From: Streptomyces sp. RFCAC02
GTDB taxonomy: Bacteria > Actinomycetota > Actinomycetes > Streptomycetales > Streptomycetaceae
Direction of reading: 5' to 3'
Length of the DNA stretch: 64,000 nt
NCBI RefSeq assembly: GCF_004193175.1
Contig: NZ_SAUH01000001.1
Span: 2,087,501-2,151,500, forward strand
Shown: positions 7,798 through 16,203 of the stretch, in pieces
Numbering within the stretch: the stretch's first letter is position 1
Layout: each line of letters starts with the position of its first letter
The notes under the pieces: model-generated
Seen by the model: the letters and a program-made list of their open reading frames with translations, nothing else
Database searches by the model: none
What the model was told of the DNA's origin: nothing
Made by a program: the position numbers and the translations under genes

Positions 7798-7845
7798 CCC
7801 GGGGCGGCCGGTGTCACACGTGATGGTGACACCGGCCGCCCCGGG
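7798..7845. terminator. Bidirectional terminator between catA and hisN
   Basis: This is a perfect 20-bp stem (7798-7817 with 7826-7845) and an 8-base loop, placed between the convergent catA and hisN stops. It is the second strongest dyad in the window after that at 57816-57857. Confidence 0.75.
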
Positions 7846-7869
7846 CCTGTTCGTTGTGCGCGGCCCGCG

Positions 7870-8664
7870 TCAGGTGCCGAGGTGGCGCAGCACCTCGTCG
7901 TGGAGCAGTCCGTTGGACGCCACGGCGTCGGCGCCGAACGGCCCGTCCACACCGTCGAGGCCGGTGAAGCGGCCGCCCGCCTCCTGCACGACGATCGACG
8001 GCGCCGCCATGTCCCACAGCGACAGTTCGGGTTCCGCGCACGCGTCGACGGCGCCCTCGGCGACCATCATGTACGACCAGAAGTCGCCGTAGGCCCGCGT
8101 CCGCCAGCAGGCGCGCGTCAGGTCGAGGAAGGCGCCGAGCCGGTTGCGTTCCTGCCATCCGCTGAGGGACGAGTACGAGAAGGACGCGTCGTCCAGCTTG
8201 GCCACGCGCGACACCTGGAGCCGGGTCGCGGAGGAGAGGCTGCGTCCCGTGTAGGCGCCGGCGCCGGTCTCGGCCCACCAGCGGCGGCCGAGCGCGGGGG
8301 CGGAGACGATGCCGACGACCGGCCGGTCACCGGCCTCGCCGCGCTCGACGAGGGCGATGAGGGTCGCCCACACGGGGACGCCGCGCACGTAGTTCTTGGT
8401 GCCGTCGATCGGGTCGATGATCCAGCGGCGCGGGCCGGTGCCCTCGCTGCCGAACTCCTCCCCCAGCACCGCGTCCCGGGGGCGTGCCCGGTGCAGCGCG
8501 GAGCGGATCAACTCCTCGGCGGCCCGGTCGGCCTCGGTGACCGGCGTCAGGTCCGGCTTGGTCTCGACCTTGAGGTCGAGGGCCTTGAAGCGCTCCATGG
8601 TCGCGGCGTCGGCGGCGTCGGCGAGGACATGGGCGAGGCGCAGATCATCGTGGTACTCGGGCAT
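7870..8664 (-). CDS. hisN: Histidinol-phosphatase, inositol monophosphatase family
   Basis: This 264-residue Mg-dependent phosphatase dephosphorylates histidinol phosphate, the penultimate step of histidine synthesis in actinobacteria. The signature motifs are [22 protein letters not shown] and [17 protein letters not shown], which supply the metal-binding Glu and Asp residues. The length and frame are normal. Other IMPase activities cannot be excluded by sequence alone. The position close to rsgA and aroA recalls the corresponding Streptomyces neighbourhood, where it is assigned hisN. A GGGGGG stretch directly precedes the ATG. Confidence 0.85.
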   Translation of the reverse strand: MPEYHDDLRLAHVLADAADAATMERFKALDLKVETKPDLTPVTEADRAAEELIRSALHRARPRDAVLGEEFGSEGTGPRRWIIDPIDGTKNYVRGVPVWATLIALVERGEAGDRPVVGIVSAPALGRRWWAETGAGAYTGRSLSSATRLQVSRVAKLDDASFSYSSLSGWQERNRLGAFLDLTRACWRTRAYGDFWSYMMVAEGAVDACAEPELSLWDMAAPSIVVQEAGGRFTGLDGVDGPFGADAVASNGLLHDEVLRHLGT

Positions 8665-8963
8665 GCCCCCCAGTATCCCGGCAGCGCCGCCGGACGCGCG
8701 GCACCACCCGTCCCGCCGTTCGACGGATCATCCGATCGTCGGTATTTCACGGGCGATCCGGTGTCCCCGATGGCTGGGATCCGCCGGACGCGTGAGGAGG
8801 CCACCCCGGGCGCCCTGGCCGTGATGGCGGGCAACGCCGTTCCCGTGCATCATGTCCGGCCCGGACCTGCGCGCCTCCCTGACCGCGGACCCCCGCTCCA
8901 TCACGATCGCCTCCACCGCCTCCCCCTCGACCAGCAGGCCCGCGGTCAGCCAGAGTTGACCGC
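8665..8963. other. Non-coding gap upstream of the HTH remnant
   Basis: There is no convincing gene on either strand. The sequence has ordinary GC content with several short open frames lacking codon bias. Given the decayed HTH gene that follows, part of this stretch may be degraded coding sequence, but I cannot identify a parent. Confidence 0.4.
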
Positions 8964-9167
8964 ATGGATGTCCGACAGTCGACCCGGGCCGCCGCATCGG
9001 TGGCCGACGACGATCCGCTGGTGGGGCCGGCCGGCGTGGCGCGGCTCAGGGCCGAGACGGAGCACGCCGGAGCCGTCCCGGTACGCCGGACATGTCGCCT
9101 GGGCGTCACCGAGCAGGCCGTCCACAAGAAGCACGGTGCGCGGCGGCCGTTCGGCGGCCGGTCGTGA
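8964..9167 (+). pseudogene. Degenerate small HTH protein (internal deletion suspected)
   Basis: The 67-codon frame begins with MDVRQSTRAAASVADDD and ends with GVTEQAVHKKHGARRPFGGR. The end matches the recognition helix and tail of a Streptomyces family of small HTH regulators of about 75-80 residues. The segment that normally precedes it, a GWSWQ-I-A-type helix forming the first half of the HTH, is absent, and the frame jumps directly to RLGVTEQAVHKKH. It therefore looks like an in-frame deletion that destroys the DNA-binding fold. Its TGA overlaps the GTG of the next gene. This family model is recalled, not searched. Confidence 0.4.
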
Positions 9168-10150
9168 CGCCGGTGCGCCACGGCGATGAACGGCTCGCCG
9201 CGCGGCTCGGGACGCTGCTGGGTCCGCGGCATCCGGTCGCCGCCGCGGCCGTCGTCACCCCCCGGGGCACCACGACGGCCGGCCTCGGCGCCCCTCTCGA
9301 CGCCGACTTCGAGATCGGCTCGATATCCAAGGGCATCACCGGGCTGCTGTACGCCGAAGCGCTGGCACGCGGCGAGATCGGTGCGGAATCGACACTCGGG
9401 GACCTGCTCCCGCTCGGCGACGCCCCGGCCGCCGGAGTGACGCTGCGCTCCCTGAGCACCCACCGGTCGGGCCTGCCGAGGCTCCCCAAGTCCGCCCACC
9501 CGTGGCGGCGCGCCTTCGCCCTGTGGCGGCACGGCACGAACCCCTACGGCGAGAGCCTCGGGCAACTCCTCGACCAGGCCAGGACCGTTCCCCTGGGCGA
9601 GCCGCGCCCCCGCTACTCCAACCTCGGGTTCGAACTGCTCGGTCACGCCCTCGCCCGCGCCGCCGGCACGACCTACGCCGAACTGCTCGACCGCCGCCTG
9701 ACCACTCCGCTCGGCATCGACCGCCTCCACGTCCCCGCGACGGCCGACGGGCTCGCCCCCGGCGCGCTGCCCGGCCGCAGCCGGCGGGGCCGACCCAGGC
9801 AGCCGTGGACCGGTGAGGCGCTCGGTCCCGCGGGCGGCGTCCGGGCCTCCATCACCGGCATGGCCCGTCTCACGGCCGCCCTGCTCGACGGCACGGCCCC
9901 GGGGACCGCCGCGCTCGACCCGGTCGCCCCGTTCGGCAGGGGCGCCGGGATCGGTGCCGCCTGGATCACCCTGTCCGTGCGCGGCCGGCCGGTCACCTGG
10001 CACAACGGCGGCACGGGCGGCTTCCGTTCCTGGCTGGGGCTCGACCGCGCGGCGGGCACGGGGGCGGTCGTCCTCTCGGCCACCGCGGCACCGGTGGACC
10101 GCCCCGGCTTCGCCCTCCTCGCCGAGCACCGCGACGACGGCGCCCGGTGA
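9164..10150 (+). CDS. Serine hydrolase, class C beta-lactamase/DD-peptidase fold
   Basis: This is a 328-residue protein. The nucleophile motif SxxK is SISKGITG at about residue 55, the YxN motif is YSN (PRYSNLGFELLGHALA) at about 152, and the HxG motif is HNGGTGGFRSW near 285. This is the complete catalytic set of the beta-lactamase family (Pfam PF00144). Members act as DD-peptidases, esterases or beta-lactamases; resistance should not be assumed. No signal peptide is visible, so a cytoplasmic location is likely. The GTG start at 9164 overlaps the stop of the HTH remnant, implying coupling to it in an ancestor. It converges on rsgA. Confidence 0.8.
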   Translation: MTPVRHGDERLAARLGTLLGPRHPVAAAAVVTPRGTTTAGLGAPLDADFEIGSISKGITGLLYAEALARGEIGAESTLGDLLPLGDAPAAGVTLRSLSTHRSGLPRLPKSAHPWRRAFALWRHGTNPYGESLGQLLDQARTVPLGEPRPRYSNLGFELLGHALARAAGTTYAELLDRRLTTPLGIDRLHVPATADGLAPGALPGRSRRGRPRQPWTGEALGPAGGVRASITGMARLTAALLDGTAPGTAALDPVAPFGRGAGIGAAWITLSVRGRPVTWHNGGTGGFRSWLGLDRAAGTGAVVLSATAAPVDRPGFALLAEHRDDGAR

Positions 10151-10178
10151 CCCGGCTCACGGCCGGCCGCGCCGCCGG

Positions 10179-11198
10179 TCAGTCGCCCTCGCGGCGTTCG
10201 CGCGTGGACAGCAGGCGGCGCAGCGAGTGCAGGCGCGCCGGATCCGCGTGACCGTCGGCCACCCAGGCGTCGAGCGCGCAGTCCGGCTCGTCGTGGCTGC
10301 ACGCGCGCGGGCACTCCGCCGTCCCCGGTTCGAGGTCGGGGAAGGCGTGGATCACCCGTGACGGGTCCACGTGGTGCAGGCCGAACGACCGGACCCCCGG
10401 CGTGTCGATGACCCAGCCCGGCATCCCCGGCAGCGGCAGCGCCAGCGCCGACACCGTCGTGTGGCGGCCCCGGCCCGTCACCGCGTTCACCTCGCCGGTG
10501 GCGCGCCGCCGCTCCGGGACCAGCGCGTTCACCAGGGTCGTCTTCCCGACGCCGCTGTGCCCGACGAACGCCGTCGTACGGCCGGCGAGCAGCTCCCGCA
10601 CCCGCGCGACGGCCGTCGTGGCCTCGCCGCCCGTGTCGAACTCCTCGGCGCTCGTCACCACGTGCCGGATGCCCAGGGGCGCGTACGTGTCCAGCAGCGT
10701 GGCGGGCGGCGCCAGGTCCGCCTTCGTGAGGATCAGCAGCGGGTCGAGCCCCGCGTCGTACGCCGCGACGAGACAGCGGTCGATCAGCCGTGGCCTCGGC
10801 TCCGGGTCGGCGAGGGCCGTCACGATGGCGAGCTGGTCGGCGTTGGCGACGACCACGCGCTCGAACGGGTCGTCGTCGTCGGCCGTGCGGCGCAGCGCCG
10901 ACGACCGCTCCTCCACGCGCACGACGCGCGCCAGCGTGTCCTTGCGGCCCGACAGGTCCCCGACGACCGCCACCCGGTCCCCGACGACGACGCTCTTGCG
11001 CCCCAGTTCGCGGGCCTTCATCGCGGTGACCGTGCGGTCGTCCACGAGGCAGGTGACCCGCCCCCGGTCCACGGTCAGGACGAGGCCGGCCTCCGCGTCC
11101 TCGTGCGCGGGCCGGCGCTGTGTGCGCGGCCTGCTGCCCCGGCGGCTGGGGCGGACGCGGATGTCGTCCTCGTCGGGGTTCTTGCCGTAGCGGCGCAT
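10179..11198 (-). CDS. rsgA: Ribosome small-subunit-dependent GTPase A
   Basis: This 339-residue circularly permuted GTPase assists late 30S maturation. An N-terminal basic tail (RPSRRGSRPRTQRR) precedes an OB fold. Then come the permuted G motifs: G4 LTKADL, G1 GHSGVGKTTLVNAL and G3 DTPGVRSF. A C-terminal zinc-finger region contains ECPRACSHDEPDCAL. All motifs are intact. It lies 16 bases downstream of aroA on the same strand and is almost certainly cotranscribed with it, an arrangement common in streptomycetes. Confidence 0.93.
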   Translation of the reverse strand: MRRYGKNPDEDDIRVRPSRRGSRPRTQRRPAHEDAEAGLVLTVDRGRVTCLVDDRTVTAMKARELGRKSVVVGDRVAVVGDLSGRKDTLARVVRVEERSSALRRTADDDDPFERVVVANADQLAIVTALADPEPRPRLIDRCLVAAYDAGLDPLLILTKADLAPPATLLDTYAPLGIRHVVTSAEEFDTGGEATTAVARVRELLAGRTTAFVGHSGVGKTTLVNALVPERRRATGEVNAVTGRGRHTTVSALALPLPGMPGWVIDTPGVRSFGLHHVDPSRVIHAFPDLEPGTAECPRACSHDEPDCALDAWVADGHADPARLHSLRRLLSTRERREGD

Positions 11199-11214
11199 CG
11201 CGGCCCGCCCGTGC

Positions 11215-12567
11215 CTAGGCCGCGTCCCCGTCGAGCATGCGCTGCCACAGGTCGGGGAAGTCCGGCATGGTCTTGCCGGTGGTCGCGACGTTCTCGACCT
11301 CGACGTCCTTCACGACGAGGCCGAGGACGGCGGCCGCGGTGGCGAGCCGGTGGTCCTCGTAGGTGTGGAACACGCCGCCGCGCAGCGGGCGCGGCCGGAT
11401 GCGGAGCCCGTCCTCGGTCTCGGTGACGTCGCCGCCGAGGGCGTTGATCTCCTTGGTGAGCGCGGCCAGGCGGTCCGTCTCGTGCAGCCGCAGGTGCGCG
11501 ACGCCGCGCAGCACCGACTCGCCCTCGGCGAGGGCGGCCACGGCGGCGATGCCGGGCGTCAGCTCGCCGACCTCGCTCAGGTCGGCGTCGATGCCGTGGA
11601 CCCGGCCGCTGCCGGTGAGGGTCAGCCCGCGGTCGTCCAGGACGCAGACGCCACCCATGCGGGTGAAGATGTCCCGCAGCGCGTCCCCCGCCTGCGTCGT
11701 GCGGACGGGCCAGTCGGGGATCGTGACGCGCCCGCCGGTGACGAGGGCGGCGGCGAGGAACGGCTGCGCGTTCGACAGGTCGGGCTCGATGACCAGGTCG
11801 CGGCCGAGGAGCGCGCCCGGGGTGACGCGCCAGATGTCCGGCTCGCCGCCGGAGTCCGGGGCGTCCACCTGCGCGCCGGCCGTGCGCAGCATGTCGACGG
11901 TCATCCGGATGTGCGGCAGGGACGGCAGCCTCCCGCCGGTGTGCCGGACCTCGACGCCCTGGTTGAAGCGGGGTCCCGACAGCAGCAGCGCGCTGATGAA
12001 CTGGGACGACGACGAGGCGTCCACCTCGACGTACCCGCCGTCGAGGGAGCCGGCGCCGTGCACCGTCATCGGGAGCGCGCCCCGGCCGCCGTCGTCGATG
12101 CGGGCGCCGAGCGCCCTGAGCGCCTCGATGAGCGCGCCGAGCGGCCGGATGTGCGAGCGCGGGTCGCCGTCGAAGTGGACGGCGCCCTCGGCCAGGGCCG
12201 CGAGCGGCGGCAGGAACCGCATGACCGTGCCCGCGTTGCCGACGTCCACGGTCACGGGGGCCTGCGGGGTGGCCGGAATGACGCGCCACGCCTCGCCGCG
12301 GCCGCTCGGCATCCCGGAGACTGCGGTGTTCGAAGCGACCGTCTCCTCGATGCCGATGCCGAGCGACCGCAGGGCGTCGGCCATCAGCAGCGTGTCCCGG
12401 GAGCGGAGGGGCCGGCGCAGCCACGAGGGGTCGGCGGCGAGGGCCGCCAGGATCAGGGCGCGATTGGTGACCGACTTCGATCCGGGCACCGTCACGGTGG
12501 CGTCGACCGCGCCGGGGGCGGACGGCGCGGGCCAAAGTGCGAGGGTTTCGCTGTGCTGGTCGGTCAT
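11215..12567 (-). CDS. aroA: 3-phosphoshikimate 1-carboxyvinyltransferase (EPSP synthase)
   Basis: This 450-residue shikimate-pathway enzyme condenses shikimate-3-phosphate with PEP. The signatures visible are the N-terminal VPGSKSVTNRALI (about 27-39), GNAGTVMRFLPPLAAL, and the late LRLHETDRLAALTKEIN and TYEDHRLATAAAVLGL. The length and frame are normal. I use the ATG at 12567 (MTDQHSE); the GTG/ATG extension to 12576 adds only three residues. It is the middle gene of a leftward run, M50 peptidase - aroA - rsgA, with gaps of 51 and 16 bases. Confidence 0.93.
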   Translation of the reverse strand: MTDQHSETLALWPAPSAPGAVDATVTVPGSKSVTNRALILAALAADPSWLRRPLRSRDTLLMADALRSLGIGIEETVASNTAVSGMPSGRGEAWRVIPATPQAPVTVDVGNAGTVMRFLPPLAALAEGAVHFDGDPRSHIRPLGALIEALRALGARIDDGGRGALPMTVHGAGSLDGGYVEVDASSSSQFISALLLSGPRFNQGVEVRHTGGRLPSLPHIRMTVDMLRTAGAQVDAPDSGGEPDIWRVTPGALLGRDLVIEPDLSNAQPFLAAALVTGGRVTIPDWPVRTTQAGDALRDIFTRMGGVCVLDDRGLTLTGSGRVHGIDADLSEVGELTPGIAAVAALAEGESVLRGVAHLRLHETDRLAALTKEINALGGDVTETEDGLRIRPRPLRGGVFHTYEDHRLATAAAVLGLVVKDVEVENVATTGKTMPDFPDLWQRMLDGDAA

Positions 12568-12618
12568 GCCCCTCACTCTAGTGCGCGGCCGGCCCCGCCC
12601 CTCCGAGCGTGCCCGGCG

Positions 12619-13332
12619 TCAGAGCGCCAGCAGCCGGCTGCCGCCTGCGAAGAGTGACGCGGCGGCGACGAGGAGGAAGAGCAGCACCCACAGCAGCGCG
12701 GGGACCCGGGTGAGGCGGGCGAGCTGGTCGGCGTCCGAGTCGGGGGCCGCGCCCCTGCCCCGTTTCCCCTGCAGTTCGAGGACGGGCCGGACGCCGCCGA
12801 TCAGCAGGAACCACACCACGACGTACGCGAACGCCGCCTGCACGTCCGGTCCGGTGAGCCAGGACACGAGGAGGAAGACGGCGCAGGTGACGACGACGGT
12901 GAGCGCTCCGTAAGCGTTGCGAACCATCACGAGGAGCGCGAGGAGCAGGGCGGTCGCGCCCCACAGGAGCGCCGTCGTGCGCCCGGCGGCCAGCAGGAAC
13001 GCGCCACCGAGGCCGAGCAGCGAGGGCGCGGTGTAGCCGGCCGCCGCGGTGAGGGCCATGCCGACGCCGGTGGGCCGGCCGCGGGAGACGGTGAGGCCGG
13101 AGGTGTCGGAGTGCAGCCGGATGCCCTGGAGCGTGCGGCCGGTGAGGAGGGCCACCAGGCCGTGCCCGCCCTCGTGGGCGATCGTGATGGTGGCGCGGGT
13201 CCAGCGCCAGACGCCGACGGGCAGGACGGCGGCACAGGCGACGACGGCGGCGGCCACGACGAGCCACCGTTCGGGCGCGGACTGGGTGCCGGTGACCCGG
13301 TCCCACAGCTCGCCGAGGTCCGCGATGTCCAT
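12619..13332 (-). CDS. M50-family integral membrane metallopeptidase
   Basis: This 237-residue protein has about six hydrophobic helices. A zinc-binding HEGGH at residues 53-57 sits at the end of the first membrane region (TITIAHEGGHGLVALLTG). This is the HExxH pattern of site-2-protease-like M50B peptidases. A second membrane motif that would supply the third ligand is not obvious. No PDZ domain is present. The family occurs widely in actinobacteria upstream of aroA; substrates are unknown. The start at 13332 is followed by a cytosolic N-terminus of about 20 residues. It is transcribed divergently from the DUF2637 gene. Confidence 0.8.
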   Translation of the reverse strand: MDIADLGELWDRVTGTQSAPERWLVVAAAVVACAAVLPVGVWRWTRATITIAHEGGHGLVALLTGRTLQGIRLHSDTSGLTVSRGRPTGVGMALTAAAGYTAPSLLGLGGAFLLAAGRTTALLWGATALLLALLVMVRNAYGALTVVVTCAVFLLVSWLTGPDVQAAFAYVVVWFLLIGGVRPVLELQGKRGRGAAPDSDADQLARLTRVPALLWVLLFLLVAAASLFAGGSRLLAL

Positions 13333-13550
13333 GTCTCCCCCACTCCCTTCCCCCGGACGGCCGACGCCGGGCCGACGATCCTACGTCCGGACATACCCAG
13401 CGCGGGGCACGCCGCCCTACCCGCTCGCGGGGTCAATCAGTCGCCACGACACCCACTCCCCCGCGCCATGTCACCCCAATGCATCACATCCACCGGTCCA
13501 AACGTGTCGTTGATGGCTTGTGACACCACCGAGACGGAGATGACGTACCG

Positions 13551-14189
13551 ATGCTGCACGACGCGGAAACGAATCTGCTGATCCCCCCGGAACTGAGGAC
13601 CGACTCGCCCGACTGGGACGTCCTCGACGACACCACCCGTCTTTCCGAACTCCTCCAGACCCCGATCGACCCGCCGTGCCCCCGCGCCCCGGTCACCGCA
13701 CGGCACCGCAGGCGACGGCACCGCTTCCAGTGGGACACGCCGACCGCGCGGGTCCGCTGGCTGCGCTGGGCGAGCCTCCTGACCGCCGCTGCCGCGACCG
13801 CGCTGATGGCCATGCTCAGCGTGCTGGGCGGCCTCATCTCGTACGAGCCGCTGCGCGCCGCCGCGGCACCGGGCGCCTCCCAGACCCTCACCGCCTGGTG
13901 GCCGCTGCTGATCTACGGCCCCTGGCTCGTCGCCTCCCTGTCGATCCTCCGCGCCGCCCTGCACCAGCGGAAGTCCCTGCACTCGTGGGCCGTGGTCGTC
14001 CTCTTCTCCGGCATCGCGGTGGCGCTGTGCGTCGCGCAGGCGCCGGCGGACCTGATCTCCATCGGTGTCGCGGGCCTGCCCCCCGTGTCGGCGCTGCTGG
14101 CGTTCCACCAGATCGTGCGGCAGATCACGCTGATCAGCCCGCCGCGCCACGCCGTGCCCCGCCAGCGGTCCACCGCGCCGGCCCTCTGA
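13551..14189 (+). CDS. DUF2637-like membrane protein
   Basis: This is a 212-residue protein. A cytosolic N-terminal region of about 70 residues ends in a basic cluster (RHRRRRHRF). Four hydrophobic segments follow at about 75-98, 112-132, 142-160 and 165-185. The spacing resembles DUF2637 proteins (some called SpdB-like), which occur in Streptomyces chromosomes and plasmid transfer regions. No transfer genes are nearby, so a chromosomal housekeeping role is more likely. GGAG lies 14 bases before the ATG. The function is unknown. Confidence 0.65.
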   Translation: MLHDAETNLLIPPELRTDSPDWDVLDDTTRLSELLQTPIDPPCPRAPVTARHRRRRHRFQWDTPTARVRWLRWASLLTAAAATALMAMLSVLGGLISYEPLRAAAAPGASQTLTAWWPLLIYGPWLVASLSILRAALHQRKSLHSWAVVVLFSGIAVALCVAQAPADLISIGVAGLPPVSALLAFHQIVRQITLISPPRHAVPRQRSTAPAL

Positions 14190-14213
14190 GGACGGGGCCG
14201 GCCCCCGCACATG

Positions 14214-14252
14214 ATGAAGGCCCTCACCCGGCTTCCGGGTGAGGGCCTTCAT
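14214..14252 (-). terminator. Hairpin downstream of tRNA-His
   Basis: This is a perfect 18-bp stem (14214-14231 with 14235-14252) and a 3-base loop, 6 bases beyond the tRNA 3' end. It is organised like the terminator of the fMet tRNA. It may also stop the convergent DUF2637 transcript. Confidence 0.7.
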
Positions 14253-14258
14253 CCTCGG

Positions 14259-14332
14259 GGTGAGCGACGGGACTTGAACCCGCGGCCACCTGGACCACAA
14301 CCAGGTGCTCTACCAACTGAGCTACGCCCACC
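14259..14332 (-). tRNA. tRNA-His (anticodon GUG)
   Basis: The cloverleaf is on the minus strand with acceptor GTGGGCG/CGCTCAC, D arm GCTCAGTTGGTAGAGC and anticodon stem-loop CCTGGTTGTGGTCCAGG. The extra 5' G(-1) facing C73 is encoded, the identity element of histidine tRNAs. CCA is not encoded. It lies 77 bases downstream of orn on the same strand. Confidence 0.95.
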
Positions 14333-14409
14333 ATCTGTCGCCGCAGCGACCGGTCACGAGTGTACAGGGTTCCCGGGGCCGCTCGCTCCGCTCCCCGGCA
14401 CCGCCCGCG

Positions 14410-15006
14410 TCAGCGGACGACGTGCTCGGCGGCGATGCGGCGGGCCGTGTCCGAATCGGGTCCTGGCTGGGGCACGAAGACGGTCTCGCGGTAGTAGCGC
14501 AGCTCCGCGATGGACTCGCGGATGTCCGCGAGCGCGCGGTGGTTGCCGCCCTTCTCGGGGCTGTTGAAGTACGCCCTCGGGTACCAGCGGCGGGCCAGCT
14601 CCTTCACCGATGAGACATCGATCACACGGTAGTGGAGGTGCGATTCGAGCCGCGGCATGTCCCGGGCGAGGAAGCCGCGGTCGGTGCCGATCGTGTTGCC
14701 GCACAGCGGGGTCTTGCCCGCCTCCGGGGCGTGCTCGCGGACATAGGCGAGGACCCGCTCCTCGGCCTCCGCGAGGGTCGTGCCGTCCGCGAGCTCGTCC
14801 AGCAGCCCGGAGGCCGTGTGCATGGTCCTGACGACCTCCGGCATCGAGCGGAGCGCGGCGTCGGGCGGGCGGATGACGACGTCCACCCCTTCACCGAGCA
14901 CGTTCAGCTCCGAGTCGGTGACCAGCGCCGCCACCTCGATCAGCGCGTCGTCGGTCAGGGAGAGCCCCGTCATCTCGCAGTCGATCCACACCATGCGGTC
15001 GTTCAT
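14410..15006 (-). CDS. orn: Oligoribonuclease
   Basis: This 198-residue DEDDh 3'-5' exonuclease degrades di- and short oligoribonucleotides left by RNA decay, and the linear products of cyclic dinucleotides. The first catalytic pair is in WIDCEMTGL (Asp9, Glu11). The later DEDDh residues lie in [16 protein letters not shown] and [12 protein letters not shown]. The length is family-typical. It lies 84 bases downstream of adpA on the same strand. The adpA-orn neighbourhood is conserved in Streptomyces, and orn mutants there affect development. Confidence 0.95.
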   Translation of the reverse strand: MNDRMVWIDCEMTGLSLTDDALIEVAALVTDSELNVLGEGVDVVIRPPDAALRSMPEVVRTMHTASGLLDELADGTTLAEAEERVLAYVREHAPEAGKTPLCGNTIGTDRGFLARDMPRLESHLHYRVIDVSSVKELARRWYPRAYFNSPEKGGNHRALADIRESIAELRYYRETVFVPQPGPDSDTARRIAAEHVVR

Positions 15007-15090
15007 GCGAACAACCTTACGTCGCGGAACGCGACGGGCCGGTCGCCCGGTCCGCCGCGTCCGCGCCCCGCCGCCCGCGCGGCGGGGCCG

Positions 15091-16203
15091 TCACGCCGGG
15101 GGGCGGGTGCGCTGCCCCGGGACACGGGCGGCGAACGCCTCGTGCCCCGGCTTGCCGCGCGCGCCGGCCGCGTCCTGCTGGCGCGCGCGGTACGCCGCCC
15201 GGTAGGCCGCGGGCGAGGCCCCGAGCTGCCGGCGGAAGTGCCCGCGCAGCGCCACCGGGGACCGGAAGCCGCAGCGGCCCGCGACCTCGTCCACCGAGTA
15301 GTCGGAGACCTCGAGGAGCCGCTGCGCCTGGAGCACGCGCTGCGTGATCAGCCACTGGAGCGGCGCGCTGCCCGTCAGCGACCTGAAACGGCGGTCGAAC
15401 GTGCGCCGGCTCATGTACGCGCGGGCGGCGAGCGTCTCCACGTCGAACTGCTCGTGCAGGTGCTCCAGCGCCCACGCGACGACCTCGGCCAGCGGGTCGG
15501 CGCCGATGTCCTCGGGTAAAGACCGATCGAGGTGCCGGTGGCGGTCCTGGTCGCCGGTGCCGTTGCCGCGGCGCGGGGGCAGCACCAGGCGCCGGGCCAG
15601 CGCGGCGGCCGCCTCGGCGCCGTGGTCCTGGCGCACTATGTGCAGGCACAGGTCGATCCCGGCGGCGGTGCCGGCCGACGTCAGGATGTCGCCGTCGTCG
15701 ACGAACAGCTCCCTCGGGTCCACGTGGACCGACGGGTAGCGCTTGGCGAGCGTGGGGGCGTACATCCAGTGCGTGGTGGCCGGGCGGCCGTCCAGCAGGC
15801 CGGCGGCGCCGAGGGCGAACGCCCCCGTGCACAGACCGACGATGCGGGCGCCCTCGCTGTGCGCGCGCCGCAGGGCCGCCAGGGCGGCGGCCGGGGGCGG
15901 CCCGGTGATCGACCGCCAGGCGGGAACGATGACGGTGCCGGCCCGCGCGACCGCGCTGAGGCCGTACGGGGCGCGCAGTTCCAGGCCGCCGGTGGTGCGC
16001 AGCGGCCCCTCTTCTCCCGCGCAGGCGAGCAGCCGGTAGCGCGGCACCCCGGCGTCCTGGCGGTCGACGCCGAAGACGGACAGCGGGATGGAGCTTTCGA
16101 ACATGGGACTGCCGCTGAACAGCAGCACCGCGACGACTTCGCGGCGGCGTCGGGCAGCGAGCTTGACGGCTGGCTCGGGGCCGTGCGTTGGGTCCTGGCT
16201 CAT
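15091..16203 (-). CDS. adpA: AdpA, master developmental regulator (AraC/GlxA family)
   Basis: This is a 370-residue protein. The N-terminal DJ-1/PfpI-like dimerisation domain spans about residues 24-190 (VAVLLFSGSPMFESSIPLSV, then RIVGLCTGAFALGAAGLLDG). A polar linker follows, then the AraC DNA-binding domain at about 237-335 (LAARAYMSRRTFDRRFRSLT; SVDEVAGRCGFRSPVALRGH). The sequence is near-identical in pattern to characterised AdpA proteins, which activate secondary metabolism and aerial development genes. Leu229 in the linker is encoded by TTA, read by bldA tRNA. The start at 16203 has GAGGAG just upstream and matches known AdpA N-termini. A long non-coding region precedes it. Confidence 0.96.
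   Translation of the reverse strand: MSQDPTHGPEPAVKLAARRRREVVAVLLFSGSPMFESSIPLSVFGVDRQDAGVPRYRLLACAGEEGPLRTTGGLELRAPYGLSAVARAGTVIVPAWRSITGPPPAAALAALRRAHSEGARIVGLCTGAFALGAAGLLDGRPATTHWMYAPTLAKRYPSVHVDPRELFVDDGDILTSAGTAAGIDLCLHIVRQDHGAEAAAALARRLVLPPRRGNGTGDQDRHRHLDRSLPEDIGADPLAEVVAWALEHLHEQFDVETLAARAYMSRRTFDRRFRSLTGSAPLQWLITQRVLQAQRLLEVSDYSVDEVAGRCGFRSPVALRGHFRRQLGASPAAYRAAYRARQQDAAGARGKPGHEAFAARVPGQRTRPPA
15517..15519 (-). promoter_or_regulatory. In-frame TTA (bldA) codon of adpA
   Basis: The minus-strand codon TTA at these bases specifies Leu229, in the linker between the PfpI-like and AraC domains (DRS-L-PEDIG). TTA is the rarest Streptomyces codon and needs the developmentally controlled bldA tRNA. 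I saw no other in-frame TTA in the genes I checked in this window. Confidence 0.92.

Noticed and set aside
9164-10150. Beta-lactam resistance gene
   Set aside because: The family includes many esterases and DD-peptidases, there is no signal peptide, and sequence motifs alone do not show resistance.
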